Assembly: GCA_947247005.1 (NCBI GenBank) | Contig: OX365952.1 | Coordinates: forward strand, 29,824,222 to 29,888,221 | Direction: 5' to 3' | From: Spisula solida | Taxonomy: Eukaryota > Mollusca > Bivalvia > Venerida > Mactridae | Length of the DNA: 64,000 nucleotides | Shown here: piece after piece, positions 22,109 to 33,650 of the stretch | How positions within the stretch are numbered: the first letter of the stretch is position 1 | Layout of the letters: each line of letters opens with the position of its first letter | The notes under the pieces: generated by a model | The model's input: the letters and a program-made list of their open reading frames with translations, nothing else | Databases searched by the model: none | What the model was told of the DNA's origin: nothing | Position numbers and translations under genes: made by a program

Positions 22109-23163
22109 TTAAAAGCAAACGCTCTTATTAATTAAGTGAACCTTTATATCAGGTTAGATGAACTTATAGCTGATAGTTCTAAATGATTTAACCATAATAT
22201 CACTTATGATTTGTTGTATGATTGTTGTGTTACCACAATACATGTCAAAATATAAACATGCAGAATTGTAGACTAGGGATTGTTCCCCGACACCCCCACC
22301 TATAACGGGGAAAATTAATGAGCTACCGGTACATGCCATAACCGAAAATAGTATTCGCTCACAAACAATATTTATACGAGAAACATGAAAAAGGTATTCA
22401 CTAAGACACCCAAGAAAACATAGATGTCGCTATTTCGATTCCGCGCCACTCTTCATTAAATAGGAGAACGGTGGTGAAGTTAATAAAAGCGCTTATAGCA
22501 CGGTGCACAGGTAACTGTATCAATATATAAAATTTATAATATTTTAGAAACGTTTATAACACAGAAAATTGACCACACAGTCACTGAGGTGCAGTTTGTT
22601 TTTAATAAACATTTCATTAATACTGGTGTTATTTTAAATATTATTACATAGTCCGAAACTAAAGATCTTCGTCTTTAATTTGATATTAATATTTTAAAAA
22701 TCTAAGATATATCTAACATAGATTATTATATTTTTTTTACTCTTTATCAATGATACAGTTACCTGTGGATAGCACAGGAAGAACAAAGGCTGTTCCTGAG
22801 GCCAGACAATTGTATTATCAGCCACAGAGTGAATGACAGAGCCGTGAATGTGTCCAGTGGTAAATATACTGGACTTGTAAATTAGAAAAGTGACAAGGTG
22901 TTCAGTCATTTATCGCTGTATTTGCAAATAATTATTGTATGCTACTTTATTAAGAGAAATGTGAGGACTTACGTCACAAAATTAAATGTACTAATACTCC
23001 AATCCTTAGTGTACAGGTTTGATACATACCGAAGTCAAACTGCTTTTCTTGCGACCTGACATGTGTTCACCCGTAATTTCATCACGTACACATTTAAACA
23101 AGTTGTGTCATTTGGACATGAACCTATGTTTACAACCGAGATAATCTTTATTTGAGTCTCATC

Positions 23164-23480
23164 AATGTATATTGTCGAATACTTTTGACCTGTCGCTAAT
23201 TAATCTCCGTATGTTTTCGTTTTTGTACAGTAAGAATGTTTTGATGAGTTATAATAACAACTCTGATTGGACAACGGATAAGCATGGATATTCATGGATG
23301 GCAAGTTAAAAGTGACAAGTAATATCAATAACTCTAACGCGATAAATTGCTGTACAAAAACAAACACAAAATTTCCAATATGTTTGTTATGGATTAAAAA
23401 CAAGGACCGTAACATTTGTCTATGAAAGCATTCAAACATTTGGCACAACATATAAAGTTTGCATATTTATTTTATTTTAT
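23164..23480 (+). mobile_element. Retroposed sequence with (TTTTA)n tail and 17-bp TSD
   Basis: An identical 17-bp sequence, TTTATTTGAGTCTCATC, lies at 23147-23163 and 23481-23497. Between them is a 317-bp body ending in (TTTTA)n, the layout expected for target-primed retrotransposition. The start of the body shares GACCTGTCGCTAATTAA with 18.25 kb. No Pol III boxes or coding sequence are obvious. The minus-strand ORF at 23200-23451 is unrecognised. Confidence 0.6.
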
Positions 23481-23525
23481 TTTATTTGAGTCTCATCTAT
23501 ATTTACAACATATATTGCACGCGCC

Positions 23526-24687
23526 ATAAACACAAATCATATAAATGAAGGAAATATTGTAAGATCTATTTTTCTTGATCTCACTAAAGCATTTGACCTT
23601 ATCAATCACAGGTTACTACTTGAAAAACTACAATTATATAACATTGATGAAAATGCCATTAATTGGTTTAATTCATATCTAACAGATCGCTCACAGCAGG
23701 TGTGTGTTTCTGGAAAAACTTCAAGTGTTCAACACGTACCAGCTGGTGTGCCACAAGGCTCTGTGCTGGGACCTCTCCTGTTCATTATTTCTATCAATGA
23801 TATGCCCTTACACCTAACAAATTCTGTCACCGATATGTTTGCCGATGATACCACTAGTTCATCTTTTGGAAGCACATTAGACTCAGTTAATACTTACCTT
23901 CATATAGTCAGACCTTGATTCAATACAAAACTGGTTAAAAAGAAACTCAATGATAGCAAATGCAGAAAAAACAAAAGCTATGCTCATTTCACCTTCAAAT
24001 CGCATAAAACAATCCATAAACTCAAGTATTTCATTCAATGAAAAGACTATTCAATTTTCTCACACAGAAAAACTTCTGGGAGTTCATATTGATGACACGC
24101 TAAATTGGAAAACACAAGTACAAATGCCACTCAAAAAATGCAACTCCTTATTGTACCTACTGTTGAGAATTAAACAGTATCTAAATCTGCATACTAGAAA
24201 AATGTTTTTCAATGCCTATATTCTACCCCATTTGGACTACTGTAGTTCTATTTGGGGAAACTGCACCACTGAACTTTCAAATGATATGTACAAATTTCAA
24301 AAACGTGCTGCGCGAATAATTTTAGACAAAGATTTCGATACACCGACAGATGAATTATTTTTGCAATTAAATTGGATGAAATTCTCAGACTGAATTAACT
24401 ATAAAAAGGCCATTCTAGTATACAAATCTTTAAACGGCTTCCTTCCAAAGTACATTTTACGTTTTACTTATCATGGAAACAGATCATTGAGATCATTTGA
24501 ACAAAAGCTACTCGCAGTTCCAAAACCAAGGCTAGAATTTTGCAGAAAATCATTGGCATATTCTGGTGCAAAATTATGGAACTGTCTTCCTTACGATGTA
24601 AGAACATCTGCAAATGTTAACTTATTTAAAAGCAACTACTTGAAGTGGTGGTTCTCTGGTGGTCAAACAAACTTTTCTCTCATTTGA
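23526..24687 (+). pseudogene. LINE reverse transcriptase (CR1/Jockey group), 5'-truncated, lightly decayed
   Basis: The frame opens in RT motif 3 (IFLDLTKAFDLINHRLL) and continues through VPAGVPQGSVLGPLLF and the catalytic MFADDTT box. Past a frameshift near 23905-23920 it reads NWLKRNSMIANAEKTKAM, LLGVHIDDTLNW, YILPHLDYCSSIWGNC and FQKRAARIIL, and ends KLWNCLPYDVRTSANV with a stop at 24687. A single in-frame TGA at 24391-24393 is the only other lesion. The endonuclease and the first RT motifs are missing. The polymerase would have copied LINE RNA at nicked chromosomal DNA. The C-terminal sequence closely parallels the minus-strand LINE at 38-44 kb, so both belong to one family. The AT-rich sequence to about 24940 is probably 3' UTR. 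Confidence 0.9.
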
Positions 24688-24961
24688 GAGATACATTTAT
24701 TAATTATCAGGACCCATGAACCATGGTCTATGCAATTTATGCCATCATTTAATGTGTATATATTGCCGGTTAGATCTTCTGCCTTAAATTAATATATTGA
24801 CTTTCTTTCAGCTGTGTATATATGTTATTATGTTTATAGTTATTATTTGCCTTTCATGTAACTTTTATAAATGCACAATGTCATATATTATGTCAAATTT
24901 GATTAACAACGGTTCTTCAGACGAACTAAAATATTATAATTTAATCAAATACGTACATTAT

Positions 24962-25351
24962 TTACAAAGATAAAAAGAACGACGCTGTAAAAATATTGTA
25001 GCAGGTTTTGGCACTTATACGTATCATCTCTGAGTTTTTGAAAAGAAAGATTAATTTATCCATATCTGACATATTCAAAAAATTATGATCAACTGAAGTT
25101 GCTTTTGTGTACAGTGTTTGTCTCAAATCAGAGTAAGAACTACAATCTAATATCACATGTTTCTCATCCTCAATGATGTCATAGAACGGACATTTTCTGT
25201 TATGTATCGGAATGCCTTCGTACCTGCTAGTCTCTATACGTATGGGAGCCACCCCACATCGAAATTTGCTAAAGGCGGCTCTGTGTCGTGGTGGCATAAT
25301 GCTTTTACAGTACGTTTCAACAACAGAAGAATTTTGATTAGCGTCCCACAA
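24962..25351 (-). pseudogene. LINE C-terminal Cys/His region, minus strand fragment
   Basis: The 129-codon frame reads RHRAAFSKFRCGVAPIRIE, GRY-like SRYEGIPIHNRKC, then IEDEKHVILDCSSYSDLR. This pattern of a basic alpha-helical stretch, Cys pairs, EDE-H and C-x-x-Y-x-x-LR is the usual C-terminal tail of a group of invertebrate LINEs whose RT domain lies upstream. The upstream part is absent. It abuts, head to head, a plus-strand fragment of the same domain beginning near 25370. Confidence 0.75.
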
Positions 25352-25369
25352 TTTAGAAAAAGAAAATGG

Positions 25370-25626
25370 AAGACAAATGGAATAGCAAAGGAAAATCGAA
25401 TAAGTAAACTTTGCTCACACAATATATAGAATCGGAATACCATTTCTTTATGTGCTGTCAAACATATAATGAACTACGTTCGAAATTCATTCCGCGTCCT
25501 GCATGGCCAACATTGAACAAGTGTTATAGCATTATGTCCAGCACAAATAATAAAATTATCATAAATAATGCAAAATTAGTATATTATGCCTCGAAGTTAA
25601 GAGAAAATAGACTCGCCCTATTGTAA
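25370..25626 (+). pseudogene. LINE C-terminal Cys/His region, plus strand fragment
   Basis: The translation reads KENRISKLCSHN, a frameshift, then IESEYHFFMCCQTYNELRSKF and WPTLNKCYSIMSSTNNKII, ending LRENRLALL before a stop at 25626. The ExEYHF...C..Y...LR block is the same tail domain as the minus-strand neighbour and the interrupted copy at 45.6-47.5 kb. Only the extreme C-terminus survives. Sequence to about 25750 is probably its 3' UTR. Confidence 0.75.
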
Positions 25627-25754
25627 ATAATAACTTGCCGACTGCCTTATGTAAGTTATGGTGTATATATACAAGTGCTTTTCTTTTGTGTATCTACATG
25701 TTTTTTTTATGGAAATATATCTTCCTTTTGACATATTCGCCTGTCTACCAGCAT

Positions 25755-26030
25755 CTGTATATATCTGTCAATACGATATTTGACAACGTGTAAAAATATT
25801 TCTCAATTTGTAAATGAAGAAACACAGTAACAATCAGCAATAATGAAACAAAATTTATTGAAAAAAAATCTGTGATCCTCGAAACATTCATGTGATGCAA
25901 ATACTTGTTTTTAAATTTATGTTAGGTGTATGCCACTTATGGAAAAGACGCTTTTGTGTAACATCCATAACAATCTAGCCTAAAATTAATTTTAAGTGCA
26001 AATGTCCACGTAATTCTGGACCACCCCTCG
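25755..26030 (-). mobile_element. Truncated mariner element, family M1
   Basis: On the minus strand it starts at 26030 with CGAGGGGTGGTCCAGAATTA, flanked by TA (26031-26032). It aligns with the first part of the full element at 28825-29838, including TTGCTGATTGTTA and GTGTTTCTTCATTTA. Its other end is missing. Confidence 0.75.
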
Positions 26031-26129
26031 TACATGAAACAAGTTAGCAGTGATAAACAAAACAGACAAGTAATTAAGCAGATATATACATTTATCTTTG
26101 TATTTGAACTTTGGTTAGTTTGGACATAT

Positions 26130-26345
26130 AAACATCAATAAAGAGTCGCTGTTCCCGCCAATACCCTTTCTATTGGTTGCCAATAACTTGCAGTCGTTTC
26201 TATGGGCTTGTGCCGATAGACTACATAATGAACATCGGAGGACAACACTACGGCTTTTCGACAAAGTTTCTTCGCGGTTTCGCCATTTACTCTTGTCCTG
26301 GCTTGAATCGAAAGAAGGGTCCCTGAAAATAAAGCAAAACTATCA
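26130..26345. other. GC-richer island with CCAAT boxes and a splice-acceptor-like site
   Basis: This short island differs in composition from its surroundings. On the plus strand it has paired CCAAT or ATTGG motifs (CTATTGGTTGCCAATAA). On the minus strand TTTATTTTCAG precedes an open frame of about 60 codons starting GTLLSIQARTRVNGETAKK. It could be a terminal exon, a promoter, or part of an old element. I do not recognise the peptide. Confidence 0.2.
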
Positions 26346-26359
26346 TTAATCAACAGGTC

Positions 26360-27395
26360 ATTTGAAAACTATGTTGTTATAGAGATAAATGACGAAGCTA
26401 TTGTCCGTCAGTAAAAAAGAGTTTACAAGGGCATGAATGGGAAGAATAAATTTTGCTGAAGGAAACAGAATTGGATGGGTTTAATGAGAAACCATGACCT
26501 GGCTAGGAAAATATATGCAATAAGTAGCAATGCATTAATGTATTAAGTATATGTTACCAATTAATATCGAGTGAGGGAAAAGAGAAATATGTTCATCTAT
26601 GCATTATTTCTGAAATAGCTCACACACACAGCATTTTGATATTTTTTAAAAAATGTCGCGAATACATGCATAAATTGAAAAAACATGTGACTCTCGATTC
26701 GTATAAATATAAAATACAATGCATCGCAATCTAGTTCGTCCGCAGAATCACTAGAAAAGGCAAAGAACCGCTCATTTTGGCATGTTGTTGTGTTTTCATC
26801 ACCAACACAGCATTACGTTTTCAGTTTTGGAAATGCGCAGTTGCACTTTCTGACAAAATAAAGGGATTTTGGTACATATTTGAAACTACACAATGTGTAT
26901 CTCGCTAAGGAGACGGCTCTCGTCTTTGTTTCATGAAAATTCATCCAGTAATAAGAAAATAAAAAGGAAAAATGTTACCTGAGTCGAGCGATTTTCACCC
27001 GTTTTGAGCCCACCCACACAGCATTTTGTCACGTGGTATGTCCACAGTAATATCAGCGTAGATTGAAAGAGTACGAGTATTAATACATGCATTAAAAGTG
27101 AGTAGGCACAAGATTGAACAAAAATGAACATCGATAATGCATTTAATTTTCATTTGTAAGCAAAGGCTAGTGTTGTCAAAGGCGGACTATAAGCCGAGAT
27201 ATGTCTGTTTGCCAGTGGACTATTGGTATTAATTTCACCAGTAACAAATAAACCCGTTATCCATGGTTTCAAAACAGCGAAACTAACATTCGTTTGTCAG
27301 TGATAAGTAAGAGCAAACATAGAATTTAGTTCCAATGATAACATATAAATGATACTATACATAATTAATTACTAGTACACGGAACAATGCTAATA
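26360..27395. other. Unassigned AT-rich stretch
   Basis: No coding region, TIR pair or array is recognised here. Confidence 0.5.
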
Positions 27396-27397
27396 TA

Positions 27398-27548
27398 CGA
27401 GGGCCACTTAAAAAGTATTAATCAGTGGCCAATAATACGTTTAATATTCAATCAATGTGTATAAAAGTGGACATTTTCTGAAAGGTACTACCTTTGCCTA
27501 GCTAACCAATAAAACAATATTGCAATCGGTATAATATCCATTCACCCA
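27398..27548 (+). mobile_element. Left-end fragment of mariner family M2
   Basis: TA then CGAGGGCCACTTAAAAAG, closely matching 35716-35870 through CACCCATATGATA, where both this copy's similarity and this fragment stop. It joins the 3' side of the minus-strand LINE at 27549. Confidence 0.75.
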
Positions 27549-28690
27549 TATGATACAGTTGTGTAAAAACATTATATGGTACTCCCCCAATAGACTTACA
27601 TTTAGCAATAACAAGACCGAGGGCACGACTTGCACTTTGAGCTACTGACTTTGCTGTAATATTATAGTCTAAGTGTTCACTTAATATAAGACCTAAGTAT
27701 TTATATCTATCCACTATCTGTAACTGATCATTTCAAATGTACAAGTTAGTAAGTGTTCTTTCAATAGACTGTGGTCGAAAATGTACAATTTTGACTTTTA
27801 TTTTTGTTGATAAACATACCATTGATATTACACCAATCATGTAGAGCATTCAGTAAACACTGCAAGTCTCTATCATTTTCAGCAAGTAAAATAATATCGT
27901 CTGCGTACAACAAAATACATATCTTCTCTGTTCCACACTGCACTCGAATATCAAAAGTCTTCAAATATAATGCAAGGTCATTAATAAATAGGTTAAACAA
28001 AAGGGGAGATAATATACAACCCTGACGCAATCCCGATCTAACATTGAACCAATCAGTACATAGACCGTTTACTCTGACACAAGATGAAACTGATGAATAT
28101 AACGATTGTATGGCTGTTAACATTTTACCTTTAATACCCAAATCACACAGTTTTTCCAGAGCAAATCACGATTAATATAGTCATATGCTTTTACACATAT
28201 TCGTATTAATTACAAAATCTACAAACAACTCGCCGTATGCATTAGTCGAAATATCTATTACATCACGGGGAGGTATAGAATCAAACACAAGGGATATAGT
28301 CATCTAAATTTCCAGTTCGGCTGTTAAAATCACCACATACAAATACCAACCCATCAGTTTTGGTATGAATAGACAGCAGCTAACAATTGGTCATAAAAAG
28401 CATTAACATCAAAAGGACAGGAGGAATTCTGTGATGGCAAATAACATACACATGGAAACAAAATTAAGTTACTACTTTTATGTGACATTTTTAACCATAA
28501 AATACCTTCACAAGTGTTATCTACAATACATATATTAAACATATCACATAAAGATTGCTTTATTAAAAACCCGACTCCTCCTGAGCCATTTCTAGCATTG
28601 ACATGTATATTTTGTCTATTAAAACCATACCATTTATAACCTTTAATATCTAGACATTATTATGAACACGGTGTGTTTCAGCAACACCCT
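27549..28690 (-). pseudogene. LINE with endonuclease and reverse transcriptase, internally deleted
   Basis: From right to left the minus strand encodes an AP-type endonuclease (GSGGVGFLIKQSL, then CEGILWLKMS, CVCYLPSQNSSCPFDV and FVCGDFNSRTGNLDDY), interrupted by stops. Near 28190 it jumps from the end of the endonuclease (NAYGELFVDF) directly to RT motif 3 (DYINRDLLWKKLCDLGIKG). It then continues VRSGLRQGCILSPLLFNLF and the catalytic LLYADDIILLAEN box, and after a frameshift RYKYLGLILSEHLDY. The linker and RT motifs 0-2 are deleted. The C-terminus ends in a mariner fragment. The YADD active site and GLRQGC motif separate this family from the FADD family at 23.5 kb. Confidence 0.88.
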
Positions 28691-28824
28691 CTCACGTTCC
28701 AGAACCCGACATTTAGCTAATAGCGTCTATTTTGACCACCGTTGCATGCTCCTAAATATTCAGAAACGATAACTATGGCGGATTTTGTGTTTTGCTTTGG
28801 ATTGCAATTTATCGCGTTGAAGTA

Positions 28825-29838
28825 CGTGGGGTGATCCAGAATTACGTGTACTTTTGCTCTAGAAAGTTTATTTAAGGTCAGATCAGTATGAAAGTTACAC
28901 ACGAGCGACTTTTATCTATTATTGACATAAAAAGCAACACATATCTGAAAACAATTCTTTGCATCAACAGTTACAAGCTACCAAGGCAACACATAAATGC
29001 TTTCGCGGATCAACACAGATATTTTCAGTAAAACGTGTTACGTTATTGCTGATTGTTATTGTGTTTCTTCATTTAAAAAATTAGAAATATGGCATCATGT
29101 TGTCTAATATTGTATGGACATCTGAGTCAAATTTCAAAGTAAAATTCGGTGTATTCGTCATGTTATGAATATATATGTAACTATCGTCATATCATAATTA
29201 ACGTCAATAATGACGTCACAAAATTTCATTTATACTCGCATAACCATGTAATTCTTTGTACAGCTAGGAAAAACCCCAACGCAGACGAAAGAAATGTTGG
29301 AGAAATCAAGTATTAGACATATTGTATCACAGCCACTTGTTTTTAAATGGCATAAACGTTTTAAAGAAGGCCTGGCTGATGTGACAGGCGATGCGGGTAG
29401 AGGTAAAACCCCGACGTTGACTGGATCGGTGTTTACGTTGGTCAGAATCAACCATTCGTGACATTAGTGGGAAAATATTATCTTGCAGGGCTGGTAACGG
29501 TACAGTTAGGTAAATATTGACAGGACGATGAGATATGCATACAATAAGAGCATAATGGGTAAGGGAACATACAGAACAGTTAATTAACAGTGTTCAAAAG
29601 CATCATGAAATGATACAGGCGTGAAGGCGACATCGTACGCCATTTCTGAGCTGCCCCGCGATTCATAACCATACCCTCTTACATACGTTGTATTTACGTT
29701 ATTTATTATCATATCTACATGGAATTTAGTATACATGTGCAGTAAGTATCATTATTAGATTGTCCAAAGATTAGTAAATGTAACTATAACGGTTTTCGAA
29801 TTAGAGCAAAAGTCCACGTAATTCTGGATCACCCCTCG
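28825..29838 (+). mobile_element. Mariner element, family M1, both ends present
   Basis: Ends CGTGGGGTGATCCAGAATTA and, inverted, CGAGGGGTGATCCAGAATTA match over about 36 bp with two or so differences, and TA flanks both sides (28823-28824 and 29839-29840). It is 1,014 bp, shorter than an intact mariner of about 1.3 kb. It carries a decayed transposase N-terminus. Confidence 0.9.
29255..29620 (+). pseudogene. Mariner transposase remnant (N-terminal helix-turn-helix part)
   Basis: The plus strand translates LGKTPTQTKEMLEKSS, then VFKWHKRFKEGLADV, then GRGKTPTLTGSV, followed by frameshifted pieces such as REHTEQLINSVQKHHEMIQA. The WHKRFKEG box with a preceding LGK-T-E-ML helix is the hallmark of the mariner DNA-binding domain, where insect and vertebrate mariners have WHKRFKEGRE. 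The catalytic DD34D core is not recognisable, so the element cannot encode its own mobility. A related fragment occurs at 48.6 kb. Confidence 0.85.
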
Positions 29839-29988
29839 TATATAATATTTACATTACATAATTCGACAATAAGAAAGTGCTTTGCCGCTCCAAACTGTAG
29901 CTTTAAGAGATATAGATGATTTTATATCCTCCACATATGGAGAGCATCATAACATAGTTACAATACAATAATAACAACACACAAAGTT

Positions 29989-30194
29989 ATAGTGCGCCCA
30001 GGATAACATGAAAGGCGGGAAATTTTGGTACAATCCATTTAGGTGGATTAATCAGGTGTGAATGATTTATCCGTTATGTTTTTAGAACAAAACTGACCTT
30101 ATCTGTTTTCTTAAGTAATGTGGAAAACCAACTTTCCGATAGTTGACAAAACCGATTCATGTTTGTAAACATTACGTTATCCTGGGCGCACTAT
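29989..30194. mobile_element. About 200-bp MITE with TATAGTGCGCCCAGGATAA ends
   Basis: The left end TATAGTGCGCCCAGGATAA and the right end, inverted, are identical for 19 bp. The target duplication is short and ambiguous (TA or TTATA). The interior is AT-rich and non-coding. Confidence 0.8.
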
Positions 30195-30402
30195 AACATA
30201 CATGAGTATGTAACAAAAACATTAACACCAATAAGGTACGTAAATAGCTTATTAAATGCATTGTTCATATCATGTACGTATAAGCAATGTTATATACAAA
30301 AATACAGACAGAAATACGCGCATAAATAATCGTACATAGCACACACAGTATTCTCATAAGCATGTTTATCATGAACTACATTTACAAGTAGACCAATTGT
30401 TT

Positions 30403-30720
30403 CTAACGCACAACTATGTTCCTAAATAATATTATATGATACAGTATTCTCAGTAATACAAATTTAGCATTCCTAGACTCCTTGTATGCTAACATCAGTA
30501 AGACATCAACCTGAATATCTCTAGGTTGTTTAATCCAATGAGCATAAAATGGTGTATTTTCATTGTCTATGATGTAGTCCCGTATCTTTTGTCTTAATAT
30601 TGTCCTATTTGGGTAAAAGTTTAGAAGATGATCAACAACATTTTCACAAATACAAAAGCAAGGTGCACATTGTTCCCTGTATTGACAAGACAATACCCAC
30701 CCAGACAAATAACCAGTACT
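30403..30720 (-). pseudogene. LINE C-terminal zinc-knuckle fragment
   Basis: The minus frame reads CAPCFCICENVVDHLLNFYPN, then TILRQKIRDYIIDNE and VLLMLAYKESRNAKF. The C-x-C...DH...R arrangement followed by a Leu-rich helix is the C-terminal tail of a LINE family, as also at 37.5-38.2 kb and 53.2-53.5 kb. One Cys of the usual C-X2-C is displaced, which fits decay. The 3' UTR probably extends left toward 29.9 kb and is interrupted by the MITE there. Confidence 0.6.
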
Positions 30721-31220
30721 ACATAAAGTGAATGTAACTCAAGGTGACTTTGTGCTAATGACCTCAATTCACACTGGTTATTCACCTGGGAATGTATTCT
30801 ATAGCTGTCAGGGTTTTCTGCAATAAACTGCTAATCCTGCTATATTTCAAGGAAATTGACACATGTTTGATTTGTAGTTTTCCATTCATGCTTAGAAGAA
30901 AATAATCCTATGGCGATGTAATTATCAAGTACCGATATAATGTCATACTTTTGTAGTAATGTACATGTATATACATGTCAGAAATAAGTCCTATAACTTG
31001 ACCATCGTTGTTCAAGTAGCTCGTTAAGCACTCGTTAAGCGAGGTAGTCAGACGGCAGTCTGCAGAGCTGTCACCAAAACACAAGTTTCCTGTAATCTAT
31101 CATAGTCTCTATGTCGTCGATGCCTAATGATGATAAACAATAGTCTGTTCATATTTGTGATTTCATTGACCGAATATTCTTAATACAGAAGCGATGGTCA
31201 ATTTCTATTTCGTTAATATC
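30721..31220. other. Unassigned stretch left of the 50-bp array
   Basis: AT-rich sequence with no recognised coding or mobile feature. A short direct repeat GCTCGTTAAGC/ACTCGTTAAGC occurs near 31020-31035. Confidence 0.4.
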
Positions 31221-31783
31221 CGTTTACGTATATGTATGCCACGACTCACACACAAACATAGCTTTCAGATAGTTTACGTATATGTATGCCACGACTCACA
31301 CCCAAACACAGCTTTCGGATAGTTTATGTATATGTATGCCACAACTCACACCCAAACACAGCTTTCGGATAGTTTATGTATATGTATGCCACGACTCACA
31401 CCCAAACACAGCTTTCGGATAGTTTACGTATATGTATGCCACAACTCACACCAAAACACAGCTTTCGGATAGTTTATGTATATGTATGCCACGACTCACA
31501 CCCAAACACAGCTTTCGGATAGTTTACGTATATGTATGCCACGACTCACACCCAAACACAGCTTTCGGATAGTTTACGTATATGTATGCCACGACTCACA
31601 CCCAAACACAGCTTTCAGATAGTTTACATATATGTATGCCACGACTCACACCCAAACATAGCTTTCGGATAGTTTACGTATATGTATGCCATGACTCACA
31701 CCCAAACACAGCTTTCGGATAGTTTACGTATATGTATGCCACGACTCACACCCAAACACAGCTTTCGGATAGTTTATGTATAC
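31221..31783. repeat. Minisatellite, 50-bp unit, 11 copies plus a partial
   Basis: The unit begins AGTTTACGTATATGTATGCC, continues with ACGACTCACACCCAAACACA and ends GCTTTCGGAT. The period is exactly 50 bp without indels, and units differ at only a few sites (ACG/ATG, CGACT/CAACT, CGGAT/CAGAT). Homogeneity suggests recent amplification. 50 is not a multiple of 3, so it is not a coding repeat. Confidence 0.95.
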
Positions 31784-32594
31784 ATGTCAACAAAACAGAA
31801 CTATATTCTTATAAGGGAACATAAACCCGCATAGCATAGTATGCAAAACCATACTGAAACAGAAATAAACAAATAAAATACATGTATAAACATAAATAAA
31901 ATCAATGGCACTATTAATACATGTTACACGTTATTTACAAGTTAAAAACTGTCTTCTTTGTAGCATTAAAAAGCAAATCTTGGCATAAATTCTTACTAAA
32001 TACAAACCGTTCAAGTTTGAAGTCGTCTGAATAATACGGCTTAAAATATACATGTATACTTATTTGTATTAATAATCTTGAGTTCAGTTTCTTTTTTAGC
32101 ATTTTTAATAATGGTAAAAGGGATGAAACACGAGTTTTTACAGAAGAAACATTTAGATGTGACAATGATGTAATCTTCACAATATTTTAAAAATTACTTG
32201 TACTATTTCACGTTATATGTGCTTATATAAGTTTACATTGTTATGGCAACCATTTGTCGAAGCACGTTAAACTTGTGAACAAAGAGATGATCAGCATCGA
32301 TCTGGAATGGACAGCGCTAGTAACATAATAACTTGATAAATACATTTATATTAGCGACTCCAAGCCTCTGCAGCGATATTTATGATATGCAACAAACAAA
32401 TAACACGACGTCAAGTTGGTTGGAAAGGTCTGGCACATATATGCCAGCCATATTTCAGCATAAAGCTGACTGGCAAATAAAGGCTATGCTCGGCTTTTAT
32501 TTCGGCATGCCAGACGTTTAATTATTCGAAGTAATAATACTTATATTATAATATTATCAAAATATAGCATGGCATAAACTTGGGCTATCATAGT
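31784..32594. other. Unassigned stretch with a small foldback at 32429-32516
   Basis: GTCTGGCA and TGCCAGAC bound an 88-bp segment with an inner imperfect stem (AAATAAAGGC...GCTTTTATTT). The rest is AT-rich with chance ORFs. Confidence 0.45.
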
Positions 32595-32815
32595 CCTTAG
32601 TGTCTGCTCGACTTTGTCGACCAATCAGCGCACTTGATTTCCGTCGTCTTATCACGGGAACTTAACATTCTATCCATGAAATATGCTTCAGTCTTCAGTA
32701 AAATATACGTATAGAGCGATTTTGATTAGATCGACTGCTATGGTATTTTATGGATAACATTTCAAATTCCTGTGGTCTAATCCATGAAGCACGTTCTATT
32801 TTTCAAAATTAGAAA
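32595..32815 (+). repeat. Dispersed repeat shared with 51335-51420
   Basis: GCTCGACTTTGTCGACCAATCAGC followed by TGATTTCCGT and, further on, TAATCCATGAAGCACGT and CTATTTTTC match 51340-51420 in the same order. The 51-kb copy has a deletion in the middle. Confidence 0.65.
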
Positions 32816-32939
32816 TTCATGCCCTTGGGCAATTATGTCGAGCCTCGGCGAACGTCGAAAAAACACCAACTTAAATTTATGTGCCAAGTTAATCTAATCC
32901 AACCACGCATAAAGAAGAAATGATTCGAACAAACTTCAA

Positions 32940-33650
32940 ATTAACCTTTAACCTTCAACAGTGACCTCGGTCTTTGAGAGAGGAACCTGGGGTTGCTTTT
33001 GACACATGCCAATTATAAGCAATATTGGTCAATGCATGATAGGGTAATGTCTGGACCAACCTCAACTTGATCTTGGACCTCCAACTGTGACCTTGACCTT
33101 TGAGATAGGAACTTGTGGGCATGCATGATATTCTTTCTCAAGGAGGTTAATGCTCATACCAAATATAAGATAGATTGGACAATGCATGACAAAGTTATTG
33201 TCCGGATAAGCTTTTATTTTACCTTTGACCTCCAACTGTGACATTGACCTTTGAGAAACGAACCTGGGGGTTGGACATGACACTCCGACTCATGGAGGTT
33301 AACATTCATGCCAACTATAAGAAAGATTTGTCAATGCATCAGAAAGTTATGGTCCAGACAAGCTTGAATTAGGCCTTTGACCTCCAACTGTGACCTTGAC
33401 CTTTGAGACGGAACCTGATGTAGAGCAATTAAGTTACTTCGCCTCATAGAAGTTTTAAACATTCATGCCAAATATTAGAAAAAATGATCAATGCATGGCA
33501 AAGTGTTATGATCCGAAAAAGCTACAATTTGACAACTGGCCTTCAATTGTGACCTTGACCTTTGACATAGGAACCTGGGGGTTGTGCATGCAAGTGGAGG
33601 TGAACATTCATGCCAACTATAAGCAATATTGGTCTAATATTGGACGGACG
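32940..33650. repeat. Diverged tandem repeat of about 150 bp rich in TGACCT
   Basis: About five units each carry CCAACTGTGACCTTGACCTT then TGAGA, a GGAACCTGGGGG block, an ATTCATGCCAACTATAAG block and TCAATGCATGACAAAG. Units start near 32940, 33075, 33225, 33380 and 33540. Arrays of this style are, to my recollection, common in bivalve genomes. The TGACCT pairs resemble nuclear-receptor half-sites, but function is not implied. Confidence 0.8.

Noticed and set aside
22694..22909. Minus-strand frame with a CAG|GTAACT donor-like site as an exon.
   Set aside because: No acceptor or recognisable protein. CACAGGTAACTGTATCA also occurs inverted nearby (about 22505), so the motif is probably repeat-derived.
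24962..25626. A single gene spanning the head-to-head Cys/His frames.
   Set aside because: The two frames are on opposite strands and each matches the same LINE tail domain, so they are two abutting fragments.
31221..31783. Possible CRISPR-like array (also considered for 37489-38050 and 56898-58960).
   Set aside because: Units are contiguous without unique spacers, the context is eukaryotic and no cas genes are present. They are minisatellites.
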